Notes: generated by a model not told the origin, from the sequence alone. DNA of 64,000 nucleotides from Caenorhabditis elegans (GCF_000002985.6 NC_003283.11:13020001-13084000), one strand, 5' to 3'. Shown: positions 23,729 to 36,313, counted from the first letter of the stretch. Translations and numbers: made by a program.

Positions 23729-25896
23729 ATGTCACTTCAATCCCTCCTATCTACAAAAATAGTCCGCGCGACATCAATCGCCGACGCCGCTTTTGATGCT
23801 GTCGTGCTCGTCGGAAGTCAGGACAATGTTCAACAGTTCGGAGCGATCCAACAGGTCTCCGCAATCGCTCCAGCCGTTAACAATTTCTTAAAGGTTCGCC
23901 CTTTTCTCAATAATCTCTAATAATACCCTAATCTTCCTTTTCAGCTACACTCTGGTGCGTTCAACTCAACGTCTCTCGTTCAAGTCGACTCATCTGTCGT
24001 TCCATCTGGACGACTGATTCTATCAGGAACTGGAAATGTGTCACGTGACTATGATGATGTCCGTCGTTACCAGGCTGCTGCTCGGAAGGGAATTTCTATG
24101 TTAGTACTAATGTGCATCCAACATCATTTTGAAGCGTATTAATTAAATGACTACACCGTTTAAGCAAATAATAGAACAATTGGCTTAGATGATTTTAATT
24201 CTAAGAGCGCGCTAATTTATTAATTCTCGTAGTACTTGGAGAAAAAATGATAAGACTTTATGGAAGACAGTTATCAGAAAACGTGCGGAGGAAAGCATAG
24301 ATCAGCATAACTGATTGTGGGGGCGAACTGCGTCATTTCCGTGAATAACACCATAGGTGCGGTTTGAACGTTGGTCTAGAATAACTGTCATATCTAATGA
24401 TGTCAGTTTATAATTATTATCTATTTTCAGGGCTCTTTCTGCTGGTGTTAAATCTCCACTTCTCATCACACTTCCAAATTCTCGCTTCCCAAATGCCGAA
24501 CTTGTTGCCGCACTCGGAGCTCTTACCCCAGTATACACTCCACTCAATGTTCGTGAAGAGGAGAACAAGCAGAAGTTGAATCAATTGGGATTATTGGCTG
24601 TAAGTTTCGAAATTTTCAGTTTTGGTAGAACAAATTTCAATTAATATATTTTTTCAGATCGGAAACAGTGACACATCTGCCCGTTTGGAAAAGCTTGTTG
24701 AAGCTTACGATGCTTCGTTCACAGTGTGCCGTGATGTTGGAGAGGCTGGACCAGAACGCATGGCTCCACCACGTGTAGCTGAGTATATCCAAGGTGCATT
24801 TGCAAATGGAAACATTAAAGTAACAGTCGTCGACGATCAGAGTGTCATTTTGAAAGATTTCCCATTGATGGCTGCTGTCAATAGAGCCGCCAATTGTGTC
24901 AAGGAGCATCAGGCTCGTCTTATTCGATTGGAATATGTTGGTGAAGGAGAGACTCAGGATACATTCTTCGTTGTTGGAAAGGGAGTTACCATTGATACTG
25001 GAGGCTGTGACTTGAAGACTGGAGGACACATGTTCGGAATGTGCCGTGACAAGTACGGATCTGCAGTTGTCGGTGGATTCTTCAAGGCTATCGATGTTCT
25101 GAAACCAAAGAACATTAAGGCTGTCGGGTACATGTGCATGGTTCGCAACAGTATTGGATCTCATGCTTATACTTGTGATGAGGTTATCACTTCCAGAAGT
25201 GGAAAGAGAATTCACATTTATAACACTGATGCTGAAGGAAGACTTACAATGCTTGACCCCCTCACTCTTGCCAAGGAAGAAGCTTTGAATGCTAAAAATC
25301 CGCATTTGTTCACTGTTGCCACATTGACCGGACACGAAGTTCTTTCATACGGATATTACGCAGCTATTATGGATAATGGTCCAGCTAAAGCAAGTGGATG
25401 GGCTCGTCGTGTGCAGAATGTCGGAGATGAATTTGGACAACCAATTGAGATCAGCAGACTTCATCCAGAGGATTTCGCTTTCCATATGGCCGAATGTGAA
25501 CAGGCTGATCTTCGGCAGGGAAATACAAAGCCATCAGTTGCTACCCTCAGAGGTCATCAGACGCCAGCTGCATTCTTGCAAATGGTACGTTCTCAATTAT
25601 GAAATTTGTCGTTTAAGTAAAATTTAAAAATTACTCAGAAAGCCAAAAAATATGAAATATGAATTTTCGTCCTTAAATTATAAACTAACAATTTCATTGA
25701 TCAATTTTCTGTCTCTGGAATAAAATTTGAAACAATTTTTCAGGCTAGCCGCATTGACGAACATGGCACAAACAGTTCTCACCCATTGAAGTATTCTCAT
25801 ATCGACATGGGAGGATGTTCAGGAGATCATCCATCAGTTAGCTTCCCTAATCCACTTGTCACCCTTGTCGCCGGCCTTGTGCTTCCTCACGTTTAG
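23729..25896 (+). CDS. lap-2: M17 leucyl aminopeptidase
   Basis: Five exons (23729-23893, 23945-24099, 24431-24599, 24658-25584, 25744-25896) encode 522 residues. The product is a cytosolic-type dizinc M17 leucine aminopeptidase that removes N-terminal residues from peptides. The catalytic domain contains the KGVTIDTGG block with the conserved lysine and aspartate, and the M17 signature NTDAEGRL (25219-25251 region), which supplies metal ligands and the catalytic arginine. The N-terminal domain is of the usual alpha/beta type and there is no signal peptide. The start at 23729 was chosen because it follows a splice acceptor by 17 nt and opens a conserved exon. It is divergent from scyl-1. The symbol is given because C. 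elegans lap-2 neighbours an SCYL1 gene on chromosome V, from memory. Confidence 0.92.
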
Positions 25897-26038
25897 AAAT
25901 TTCCCGATTTTTCGTTAACCATTTTCTAATGCTCTCCCTACTCATTTTGGTGCTGTGCACCGATGTTTTCTGCCAGGCACACATATTTAGTTCAATACCG
26001 TATCTTTCAATTCCATACTGAAAAAGATATGATATCAT

Positions 26039-26056
26039 ATCTCTCTCTCTCTCTCT
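26039..26056. repeat. (CT)n microsatellite in the lap-2 3' region
   Basis: A short CT dinucleotide run lies about 145 nt after the lap-2 stop. The surrounding 25897-27093 stretch holds no gene that I can support. Confidence 0.7.
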
Positions 26057-27093
26057 TTTATTTTAATTGCATCCCAACTTTATTTAGCCCTTATACAGGG
26101 AACCAGAGCTTGTTTCTTATCATTCGCCCCCGGAATCCTTCCTCCATTCTCACATGTAAAATAAATACGTTTGTCCAGAAAATCACAAACAACATGCACA
26201 ACTGAATAGTTCCGGCTGAACAAAAGACTGGATTAGAAGTATAAATATCCAAATAGAGAAAAAAACTTATCAAACTTTTAGTTGTGTGTCCACTTCTTGT
26301 TTTATTATAGGCTCTTTGTCTTTTTTGTTTCTTATCTTTGTGCCGATAAAGAACTGAAACCAAAAGTGTCAATGGACTGTCAAAAACCACTTTTCAAGAC
26401 CTTGTTTAGTGGCTCCACTTTGAATAAATAGCTGAAATTCCGAGTTTGTATTTTTTTCAAGAATTCAAAATTTTGTTATATTTACAGCTTTAGGGTGTGT
26501 AAGTGTTGACATTTCAAAACTTGTGCGAGAATTCTCAAGAGAATTTTAATTTTTTTTGTAGTTATTGCATTATAGTTTCAACGATTTTGGCATACTTTCT
26601 TAAAGGCGCACAGAGTTATTCAGATAGGTCTCGATGAGCAAAAAAGTTTATGGTAGTTTCTTTTAAAATGTTTATTTTGAAAAATTATTTAAAACAGTTT
26701 TAACAAAAGTAAAGAAAGGCATAAAATTCACCTTAAAAAACTTTATGCTTCAGATCGAGCTGAACATTATAATATGATCAATTCCAAGCCATATAAAAAT
26801 GAAAATCCTAAGAGAAGAAATGAAAAAAACTTTAAAATTTACGACCAACCTTCGAACCTATCACCTCACCCATCAAAAAACAGGTTTATCTATCAATTTT
26901 CAATTTTAACACAGAGATCCCAAACCATTCACATGTTCTTCTTATTCAAGTCAGACCACCTCAATGGGTGTTACACTTTAGATTGTCCTTTTTATCTTTA
27001 TAACCTTGTTCTCTTTTTGTATTCTTTATATCATTCGGCAACGAACGAATATTTTGCTCTCTTTTATTAATTTTGCGTTTTTTTCGCTAAAAA

Positions 27094-27337
27094 TACGGTA
27101 CACGGTCTCGAAACGACACATTTTTGTTAAATAAAAATTGTGTGCACCTTTAAAGAGTACTGTAATTTCAAATTTTTTTTTCCACTTAATTTTCATCGAT
27201 TTTGCATAGTTTTTCAATAAAATTGTATTTATTCGATAAGAATAACGCAAAAAATGAGTTTGAAATTACAGTTCTCTTTAAAGGAGCACACCTTTTTGTT
27301 ATAATAAAATTGTGTCGTGTCAAGACCTTGGACCGTA
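27094..27337. mobile_element. 244-bp TA-flanked MITE
   Basis: The ends TACGGT...ACCGTA bracket two inverted arms of about 75 bp. The left arm carries CGAAACGACACA and CACCTTTAAAGAG. The right arm carries the complements CTCTTTAAAGG and TGTGTCGTGTC. The spacer is AT-rich. Termini beginning with TA suggest a Tc1/mariner-type TA duplication. There is no coding capacity. CTTTAAAGGCGCA-type fragments of the same family also occur near 22180-22245 and 26600. Confidence 0.7.
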
Positions 27338-27998
27338 GTTTTGTCCAAAAGTCGCATAATTTCGCGTCTGGGTAATATTTTTCTTCAGACAAAAATTCAA
27401 ATTTCAAAACTTGTTTTCATTAAATTCCATAACATTTTTGTTTCTTATCACTATACGATTCGCGAAGAAAAAAAAACAACAATGGGAGAAAACAAATTAT
27501 GCAAAAATAACACGAGTGGGGGTGGAGCCATGTGCTCTGCGTTTTCTTTCTCCTCATTTCTCATTCTTTCCCCTCTTATTTTATGCGCCCTGCTCAAAAT
27601 CGATTTCGGCTCTCCCACGTATGTTCCTGGGAGCTCATGAATACAAAGAGCATTTAGAATAATGGTAGATCTTTGTTTTTCATACGTGAATTTTGACACT
27701 TTTTCAGTTACTTTTTTGCCTACAAACCGCATACGTATTCGTTATCATAGGTAATATGACTGATATGACGATCAATTTTCCTCCTATTCTCTGCCAACAC
27801 AAAGGTGTAACAGATGCAACGTCGCGCCGCCCTATCGCCTTTTGCATTCATTGAAACTGGCGCCACCAAATACTAACCGCCTATTAACTTTAATCTTGTA
27901 CAGTTCTTTAACCATTCATCTTCCATTTTTATTCATCCGTGATTTTTTTTTTTAAAGTTAATTTTTATTTTCATTTCAGCGGAGTAAGCCATCTCACA

Positions 27999-29174
27999 AT
28001 GCCAGTTCCACAATCCGAGCAACTCGTAAAGCTTTTGGAAGTTCAGAGTGTAAAGCTGAATGAAGTGCAAAACAATTTGAGACTGAATCGATATAAAGCT
28101 CAACAAGATATTCGTCAAGCAATCGCTGCAATGATTGTATCACTTAGAGAACGCGAAAGACAACTTATTGGAGATCTAGATAGAGCATTCTATAAAAAAG
28201 AAGGAAAACTCGTGAACCAGATGGATATTGTTGCCGAAGAACTTGGTGAGTGACGAAATTTATTTGCTTTCAATTATTTTTCACATTTCTCTTCATTTCA
28301 GCCGCTTGTAATCTTGGGCTCCCTGCTGGCAATTCTATTCTGAATGTGGATGATGACGTACGTCTTGAGCTGGATCTTCCGATCTCAGACATCAGAGCTA
28401 TGCACGAACGTATTCTCAAGATGGGAGAAATTCGAATTTCACAAAATTGTCAACGACTTCCAATGAAGAAGGTCGGACGTACTTTGCCTCTTGATATGGA
28501 ATCATATGACGACGACAACATGTGGCTTTTGACCAAGAAGAGCAAAACTGACACATCTCCTGAAACTCCACACGAAGTTGATACTGTGAAGAGTTGGCTG
28601 AGCCGTCTACCAGATGGAAATGCTGCTCTCAACGTCGACTTATCGTCTTTTGTAAGCGGAGAATCGAAAAGTGAAAGCTCGGAGAGCAATGCAAGTTCAT
28701 TTGAACTTCTAAATGAAGTGGCAATGTGCTTGAAGTATACTGCCAACGCCGACAAGGCATTCCGTGATAGAATTGAAACTATTCACAACGAGCCAGCTAG
28801 TAAATGGTTACTTCATTCCGATGAAGAAAGCTCTTCAACACACCTACCACGCCCTCCAGTTCCAGCAAGATTCCGAGATGATGGTGAAGACAACGAGGAT
28901 GATTTTGAGAGAGAGGACATCAATACCGAATGGTGAGTATTTAATATTAGTTTTGTGGAAAGCCAACTAGAAATCTATATTGCCACTTTAAAAAATTTCA
29001 TTTATTTTCAGCTCATCTGACTCATTCAAATTCATCGATGTTATCAGCAAACTTCAAAATTCCGAAAATTCCAAATGGCTACAAGCACAACCAACAACTA
29101 TAGAAATGAATGAAGATGAAGATCAAAGCCCTGCCGCAAATCACAGAAGATTCGTTCAGAAGTATTGCCAATAA
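27999..29174 (+). CDS. NCOA4/ARA70-like protein with WL motifs
   Basis: Three exons (27999-28245, 28302-28932, 29012-29174) encode 346 residues in phase. The N-terminal ~90 residues form a predicted coiled-coil/helical segment (QDIRQAIAAMIVSLRERERQ). It resembles the ARA70 N-terminal domain of vertebrate NCOA4, which has a similar pattern of LR-rich helices ending near a C-N-L. The rest is disordered and acidic, with spaced W-L dipeptide motifs (MWLL, SWLS, KWLL, KWLQ). These are reminiscent of the repeated WL motifs in NCOA4, the ferritinophagy receptor. The ATG lies 20 nt after a TTTCAG acceptor at 27979, likely trans-spliced. Orthology is inference and ferritin binding is not shown by sequence alone. 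Confidence 0.75.
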
Positions 29175-29243
29175 TGGTGTTTTTTTTTAATTTCATTTTT
29201 GAGCCAGTTCATCAATAATAAACAAATTGTACAGTTTATCAAT

Positions 29244-29549
29244 TCATGAATTCAAATGTTCAAGTGCTCCAGGTTTATAGTCGACAGATTCCAAGATAAT
29301 GTTTCCGTCGACAGTTCGGACTGGAAGAGAACTTTGTTGATAAGAATTCGGAAAAGTACACTTACCTCGAAATTGCTGATTAATGTTTTGTGCCCGACTG
29401 GCTTCTAATATTTGTTGAAGCAAATCAACTACACTTTTTGCATCTCCACTCATTTCAATTACTTCTGACTCCCTTGGAGGGATTGTTTGAGAGAAAACTT
29501 CTGATATAATTAGAAGAAAAAGAATTGAAAAAAGTAGAAATCTATGCAT
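29244..29549 (-). CDS. Small secreted peptide
   Basis: Two minus-strand exons (29366-29549 and 29244-29320) give 86 residues. MHRFLLFSILFLLIISEVFSQ is a clear signal peptide with likely cleavage before QTIPP. The mature part has one acidic helix-like segment (VVDLLQQILEASRAQN) and no cysteines. The start at 29549 was preferred over an in-frame Met at 29597 because it places the signal peptide at the N-terminus. It is tail-to-tail with the NCOA4-like gene, 69 nt from its stop. I do not recognise a family. A processed neuropeptide or a secreted structural peptide are both possible. Confidence 0.7.
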   Translation of the reverse strand: MHRFLLFSILFLLIISEVFSQTIPPRESEVIEMSGDAKSVVDLLQQILEASRAQNINQQFRGKCTFPNSYQQSSLPVRTVDGNIILESVDYKPGALEHLNS

Positions 29550-29827
29550 TTGAATATTCAATAGTGAATAATAAATAATAAACAAGTATACCTCCAAAAA
29601 GTGAGGGATTTTTCAATTTTATGGGATGATCATAAAACTAGATTTCATAATTTCAAAGTGAAAGTGAAAATGTCCAAATTGTACCTAATATTATTGTACT
29701 GTACCGGAAATACATAACAGAAACACATGTTTTTTTTCGTTTTTATTTTGTCCATTCTTCATACCAAAATGGATATTTTTGGGTTTTCAGAAACACATTA
29801 AAATACAAATACAAAAGTGGAAAAGGT

Positions 29828-32800
29828 TCACAAGTTTGGATGAGATAATCTGTAGAGGATCATGGCTGCGGAAATATTTGGAACAAAGAAAATGATTCGA
29901 TTGAAACAATTCGAGTCGACATGGAAGGCATTTAGGAAAGCCATTTTTGAATTGCTATGAAGACAACGGTCTAGAGTTACACGATAGGTGTGATGCATCT
30001 GAAAATGTTTTTTGAATGATTAGATTTAGTTTGTGTGAGTTTTTTAACTTCAACAGAACTCGATTATCACTTGAAAACAAGAATTTCCAACAAAGAGTAC
30101 TGTAACAAAAATTGTTAAAGAGTGACAATTTTTCAGTTTTCATCTATCGTAAATTTAGAAGTCGACAAACCTTTTTTGTCTTAATATAATTTTCTGAATA
30201 TGTTTCAATCGAGTTTAAACATGCGAAACTGCTATCGATTTATTAAAAAGCTCAAATTATTTTCAAATTTGGCATTTTGCCAGTACTTTTTGCCGAAAAA
30301 ATTATCAATGAATACTTTGAAGTTTACAAATAATGGGTGATTAACAACATGGCTGGCTCAGTTTAATATTTTAGGGGAAATATATAAAGAAAGATCAGCA
30401 AAGTTGCAATGAACAATCACAATTTTTTGCAAAAACTGAAAAGAGTCAATTTATGGGTGGAGTCATCTTTGGCATTCTGAGCATTACACATTTTATGTGA
30501 CATATGTATGTTAAAGTTTTCAACACTCGAGAGAAAGCCAAATAATCAAAAACCACAAAACATCCCCCACAAGGGTTATGAAATACCTACCTGATCATCT
30601 CCACATGTTTGCAGTACATCGTCATGCATTAAAATTTCAGCGGTTTCCTGGATCTACAAATGTCTTATTTAGTTTTACATCTTTGAATAATTTGCAAGAA
30701 CTTACATTACTCTGAACTTTTGCTGGTGGCGATAATCCAGCAACAGTAATTCCCATACAAACAATAGTCCATCCATTGAGAAGAACATATATAGCTGGAT
30801 CCATAACAGATTTGAAACTTCCAACAATATATGCAGCATTTACAAATGAAATTAAAGTAAATAATGGTACAAGTGAACCGTATTTGCTCATTTGTTGGTT
30901 CACAAATCTGGTGAGTTGAATTAGATCCGAGTGCCGTTTACTGTAGTTATTTAACACTTGAGGCAGCTGAAATTTGGATTTACTACAATAAAATGATAAG
31001 AATCAATACCGTAAGTTGTTGAAATCTTGCACTATTTGTTAGTTCTTTATTGAAATGTTTGATTTCTCGATTCAAAGCTGTATTTACTGTGACATAAATA
31101 ACAACTGCAAGTGCAGAGGCAATACATCCGATAAAGTCAATGAATGGTGCTAGCTGATGGACCACGGAATCAGAATAGAATGTGCTGAAGTTGTATAGAG
31201 TTAGGAACAATATATTATAGGTGTGTATTTGATGGAATTTTGATAAAGAACGGCTTACAACCTGATGGACTTCCAAAATTATGATAGGTTAAAACTGAGT
31301 TTTCACCACTTTCAACACTGTAAAACAGTAGACTGTAAAACGAAATATTTTCGAAAATTTTCTTTAAAAGGTTTCTTATGATATGTGGTAATTTTCAGTA
31401 GTATCAAATAATTTTCCCGCTGACGATACTCCACTTTTAACCTAAAATAGCCTTTTCTCATTAGACCCCTTCCTCATTGAACAGGTCAATAAACAAATAT
31501 TTACATGCCCAGTCAGATGTTTTCCAATGTATACAAAAACCTAATACCATTTTTGAAATAAAACACATTCAAACTTACGTAGAATCATTCAACATGTACC
31601 GATTGGTAACAGAAGAATAAAATGAAGTGCTTAAAGATACGACAAATATTGGAATAATCATTATTGCAGCTTTTCTGTGATAAGTCGTATAGTCATCAAT
31701 GCTTTGACTTGTCGATAATCTCATTGTTCTTAATCGAGCAAGTGTGTCTTCAAACTGGGACACAAATCCTTCACGAGTCCAGCACATTACTGAAATTGCA
31801 CTGAAAAATGCTTGCACTGCCATGAAAGCATAGACTGTTGATTCTGCCCAACCAATTGAAAATGACTGAAAACAAATTATTCGCATGCTTTATATTCTGA
31901 ATGTTACTTACTTTATCTTCAATTTGCATTAATACAATAATTTTGATGATAGAGATAATAAGAATGATTACTGCTACACCTCCGGTTAGTATTCCTTTTA
32001 CTGATCGTATGCTTTCTTTTCGTAATTTATGACAATCTAGTCCAGAGAATCTAAAAACGTATTTAAATTATCCTCCCCGAAGAGACACAAATGTTACCTG
32101 ACAAGTGGTTCGAATGGTCCGAGAAGTTTGGGAGCTGGCGGAGATGGTAGTTGTGTCGGCTCGACACCCGGTTTAACATACAGACCGCCGAGGCCTATTG
32201 TGGTGCCCGCTTCAACCATCGGGGTTTCGAATTCTGAAAGTCACAGGAATCGAAAACTTGTACAAAAAGAGCTTACACAGAAATTTGCAGTATATGTTTC
32301 ATAACCACTAGAAGATCATTTTACAATGAATTTCTGAGGACTCTCCAGATATTTATATGTTTCCTGGCTCGTAAAAGTTGTGAAAAACAAATAAATATTC
32401 AGATCGTGGACGAATAATGTCTTCAATAATCTTCAACCCTTGTTTCCAAACACTAACTACAGGAGTCATCCATCTTAAAATAATCATTATAGTTTTCAAA
32501 AATACTGGAGAGTTAGGGAAGTTATGCGAAAAATGAGATTGAATTGTTGTCCTGCATTATTACATATCTAATTACTATTCAACGAAAATACATGTGCATA
32601 CATCGGAAAAATCACAGAGCTAATAATTAAAATCAAATCAATGGAAGAATGGGATCTATTCCAAAATAGTGATGAGATGACCGGTGGACGATTTGAGTGG
32701 TTTGGAGGAAAATACAAATACACAAAAGCCAAAGGAGACAAAACTCTTGAGCGGCGGCTCGACGAGCACTCAAGGAAGGTGACGAAAAAATGACCGAAGA

Positions 32801-33735
32801 GAGATTGGACAGTTGGCATGCTCTTCCATTTTCTCTGTTCCAATCTGACCTATTGTTTCGAGAGAAGGAAAGAAATCGAACAAAAAAGTGTCAAACTAGA
32901 TGAGAAAACAAGAGAAAAGACGACGAAGTTGGAGATTCCATTCCGCGCGGGACGCTCAGGGCTCGCGGAGCAGCTTCGGCTTATGGTGGAGGAGCGTGCG
33001 ACAAACAACAAGACAGTTGTCTCACCGTTTTTTGTGTTTCTCCTCGCCATATATCTCACTCGTGTCGAAAAGAGGCGCAAAAAATGACACGCAAACTGTC
33101 AAACCAAAAATGGGAGATAGAAAAGAAACGCGAGAGATGTGTTCGAGAAAATAAAAGAGATTTGCTAAAGACACAACGAAGAGCCAGACTTTTTATGGGA
33201 TACAAGAGAGAGGTGCTCTTTGAACTTAAACAAACGTTCTGCAGAAGAACATCTTTTTTAAATATGCATCGCTATAGAATATATGCGCGGATGTTTATTA
33301 CCTAGCACCTGACATTAAATAATAACGAGCAATGCCGAGTTTGTGTTTGGTTTTTTGTAGTAAAAGAGTACTGTATAAAATGATTAAAAGTTTTCATAAG
33401 AACTTTTGAAAATTCTGAAGATTAACAAAAATTATTATTCTCATATTTATGTTGTGTAAATTATTCAGGAAATTTTGTTTTCAAGCAGGCATAATTGATT
33501 TGTGAATTGTGCAGGTTTCCGTTTGCGATGTATAATACGCAAATAATACACATACATACATTCGCGATACGAGAACTGTACGTAAATGTGTGTTTTTGTA
33601 ATAAAAGTCTTGGGGTAGTAGGTTTCCAAATTCAATATAACTATTAGAGAACTGAAATACAACACGTTATCTGAATCGACCAAAAGATCCAGAAATCAGT
33701 GAACATATAAATGTGTTCCATAATGACTTACCCAT
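29828..33735 (-). CDS. Gustatory-receptor-family (GUR/LITE-1/EGL-47-like) seven-TM protein
   Basis: Eight minus-strand exons join in phase: 33732-33735 (ATGG only), 32098-32233, 31912-32050, 31579-31865, 31010-31184, 30706-30966, 30591-30653, 29828-29998. The product has 411 residues, a typical size for this family. After a cytosolic N-terminus ending in PFEPLVRFSGLD, seven hydrophobic helices follow (for example ILTGGVAVIILIISIIKIIV, then IIPIFVVSLS and IDFIGCIASALAVVIYV). The C-terminus is short, with the family's last-helix region. The insect-Gr-like FEPL...SG motif and inverted topology suggest a GUR such as LITE-1, GUR-3 or EGL-47. I cannot tell which from sequence alone. The start exon gives only ATGG before a 1.5-kb intron; other first exons (isoforms) are likely. 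Confidence 0.82.
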
Positions 33736-33900
33736 TTCAACGTTGACAGCAATTGAAAAAGAGCGCTGGCGCCGACAACAGAATTTACGAGCGAAAAGCT
33801 GATTAGACGGCCGTTTCCGAAAAGTCTACAATAACAGATCGTTTTTCCTTTTTCGAAAAGGAAAAAATGCAAGGATAATTGATCGTTACTAGAATACACA
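33736..33900 (-). other. Probable 5' UTR exon of the GUR-family gene
   Basis: Sequence upstream of the ATGG exon is continuous with it and contains stop codons in the ATGG frame. It is likely an untranslated leader. The upstream end is not determined, and no TATA box is obvious. Confidence 0.4.
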
Positions 33901-34359
33901 AAAATGAAATAGTTTGTATTCTCGAAAATCGTTTTATAATTGGACAGTTAACACCAAAAAACCAAAAAAGGTAGGGAAGCGATGAGGGCGGGTTAAAGGA
34001 TTTGAAGCCAATGTAAAAGATGAAAAGACAGATTGGAATTGTAGTGGACAAGTATGATTCATCAAAACATAAATGTAATAGTACTTGAATTGGCAGATGT
34101 GAGAGGCATTGGAGAAGTTCTGGATTCAGCAATATCTTTACAAAATGTTTAACAACGACATGGCAGAGAAGAAAAAAACAGAAATAAGTGTAGGTGTCAA
34201 AAAAATGTAAATTAAAAGAAAATAATTGTGACAACTTCCATTTTTATCAAATACTTCGAAAATGCTGTTTCACATTGAGAAACTGAAATTTTACTGTGAA
34301 TTTTTCCCATGACCTTCCAAATTTGAAGACTTAAAAACCGATCAACAGTGTATTCATCA
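33901..34359. other. Intergenic, nothing recognised
   Basis: This is AT-rich sequence between the GUR leader and a palindromic element. I see no coding exon, RNA gene or clear repeat. Confidence 0.5.
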
Positions 34360-35855
34360 TAAGCCTTCCATGAGGGTGAGTTTTAGTTTGTTCGGGTAAA
34401 GAGTAATAAAGGGTATCAACGTGCCCTACTCGGCATTTTGTCACAGAGTTCCCTCGCACTTCTACAGTCTCCCCTCGCACTTCCACAGAAAGATCTGAAC
34501 TCTGTATGAACTCTGTAGAAGTGCGACGATGTGCGACGAAGTGCGATGAAGTCAAAGCAAAAAAAGGAAAAAGAGGAGTCGCGTCCGCAGTATCTCAGCG
34601 CTGACTGTCGCACCTCGTCGCACTTCTTCGAACTTCTTCGCGCTTTATGAGGTTTTACTCTTGTCGCTCTAATTTTCCGCGCGCTTCTTCGCACATTCTC
34701 GCAGATTGTCGTAGATCTTCGCGCTTTGTCGTACTCTGTCATAAAACACCAAAATTTTAGTCATATTTCGGGCTGTTGCTGCTTCTGTAACTCACGTATA
34801 GTTGAAGGTGGAGTGCCGAAACCTGAGACTTTGCTTTTTCAGACTCATAATAACCCAAAACTAGTTTTCGTGGTTCACTTATCGAAACAAAAGGTCCATT
34901 TTCAGCTAAAATCCCAGATTTTGCCAACTTGTGAGTTGATGTGAGAGCATTCACCAAAAAAAACAACGGATACTAAATTCGGTGATCCCGCGAAAATTTG
35001 AAAAACATAGAAAACCAGGGATAACAATTTTTGCTGTAGTATTTCCAGTTACTCAAAAAAATTCGAGAATGATACCCTGTGTCTGACTAGAAGTGTTTAT
35101 TGAAACCTGAAGACTATCTAGTAGTTGGTTCAAAACGTCACTCGATATTACCAAACTTTCTAATTTCTAATTAGCTCTGCCGACTTTTCTAGAATATCGA
35201 TTCTGTCAGAAAAATTAGATTGCATGCCTAACTAATAGAGGAAATACGGTAATCTTATTATCTTGTCTGTTATATACCCTCTACTATGTGTGTATGTATG
35301 ACATATCTTTTGGAGAAGCTTTGCAACAACCTAGTACTCGATGAGTGTTTGATAAAATTTCATTATTTATTTGATCACCTCCTTATCTACAGAAAACAAC
35401 CATTCAAAACTGTAACTTTGAAATAGTTTTCAAGTTTGAGTAACACTACATCCACATTGAATGATCAAGATAGCACGGACCATGTTTCCTTTCAATACAT
35501 TTTGCATAAAAGCTCTCTCGCGCGCGAGCTCAACAGGTAGGATCCCAACTTCAGAACCAAAATTAGCAGTAAGTTCAACTCCCACAGAAAACACAACAGT
35601 ATGCGACGAGGTGCGAAGAAGTTCGAAGAAGTGCGACGAGGTGCGAAAGTCAGCGCTGAGATACTGCGGACGCGCCTCCTCTTTTTCCTTTTTTTGCTTT
35701 GACTTCACCGCACTTCGTCGCACATCGTCGCACTTCTACAGAGTTCATACAGAGTTCAGATCTTTCTGTGGAAGTGCGAGGGGAGACTGTAGAAGTGCGA
35801 AGGAACTCTGTGGCAAAATGCCGAGTACTTTATTTTTACCCTCACGGAAGGCTTA
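34360..35855. mobile_element. 1.5-kb palindromic DNA element with TA ends
   Basis: Inverted arms at 34360-34641 and 35613-35855 share TAAGCCTTCCRTGAGGGT ends, then GTGCGA/TCGCAC-rich sequence and the block ATCTGAACTCTGTATGAACTC with its complement. TA lies at each end, suggesting a Tc1/mariner-type target. The left arm carries about 35 bp absent from the right (34390-34430). The spacer 34642-35612 has no recognisable transposase. The right half also holds a stray ACTAATAGAGGAAATACGGTA, the end motif of the 56992 element. Confidence 0.75.
35230..35253. repeat. Solo terminus of the TACCGTAT...CTCTATTAGT family
   Basis: ACTAATAGAGGAAATACGGTA is nearly the inverted end of the MITE at 56992-57405. 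It lies inside the spacer of the 34360-35855 element, so it is probably a nested fragment. Confidence 0.55.
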
Positions 35856-36313
35856 ACTTATCAAACATCAAAGTATCATCCCACATAACTGGAATTCACG
35901 TGTATTTGGCATAAACTGAATAACAAAATATGATTCACGAAAGTTTTTTTTGAATGTGTTACTCAGAATCATCATCCGATTTGACTCGTTTTATCTGGTA
36001 CACATTGAAAATTATCAATCATGCATAGGGATTTCCTCACAAACTACGGTTTCGAAAGTGTTGTAGTATGTTGAAATTCCTAGCAGTAACTTCTTGAATC
36101 AAATGCACAAGTTTTTACACATCGTGTCACCTTCTTAATCAACTCTTGCATTTATTTAAAAGATTTTTCAAAAAAATTGCAACTACTTTGTAACTACTAT
36201 TATTTATTGCAACTACAATTTACAATACCCATTTTAAAAATTATCACGGAGGGCAGCTAATTGTAAGAGAAAACACCTAGAGTACATATGTAAACCTTTC
36301 ACATAATTAGGCA

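Noticed and set aside
32568-33305. Frames on both strands in the first GUR intron
   Set aside because: They have no splice context and a low-complexity K/R/E or S/F composition; this may be promoter sequence of an alternative isoform but cannot be supported as coding.
35461-35914. Frames rich in R/S/T over the GTGCGA repeats
   Set aside because: They are by-products of the inverted GTGCGA/TCGCAC repeat of the 34360-35855 element.
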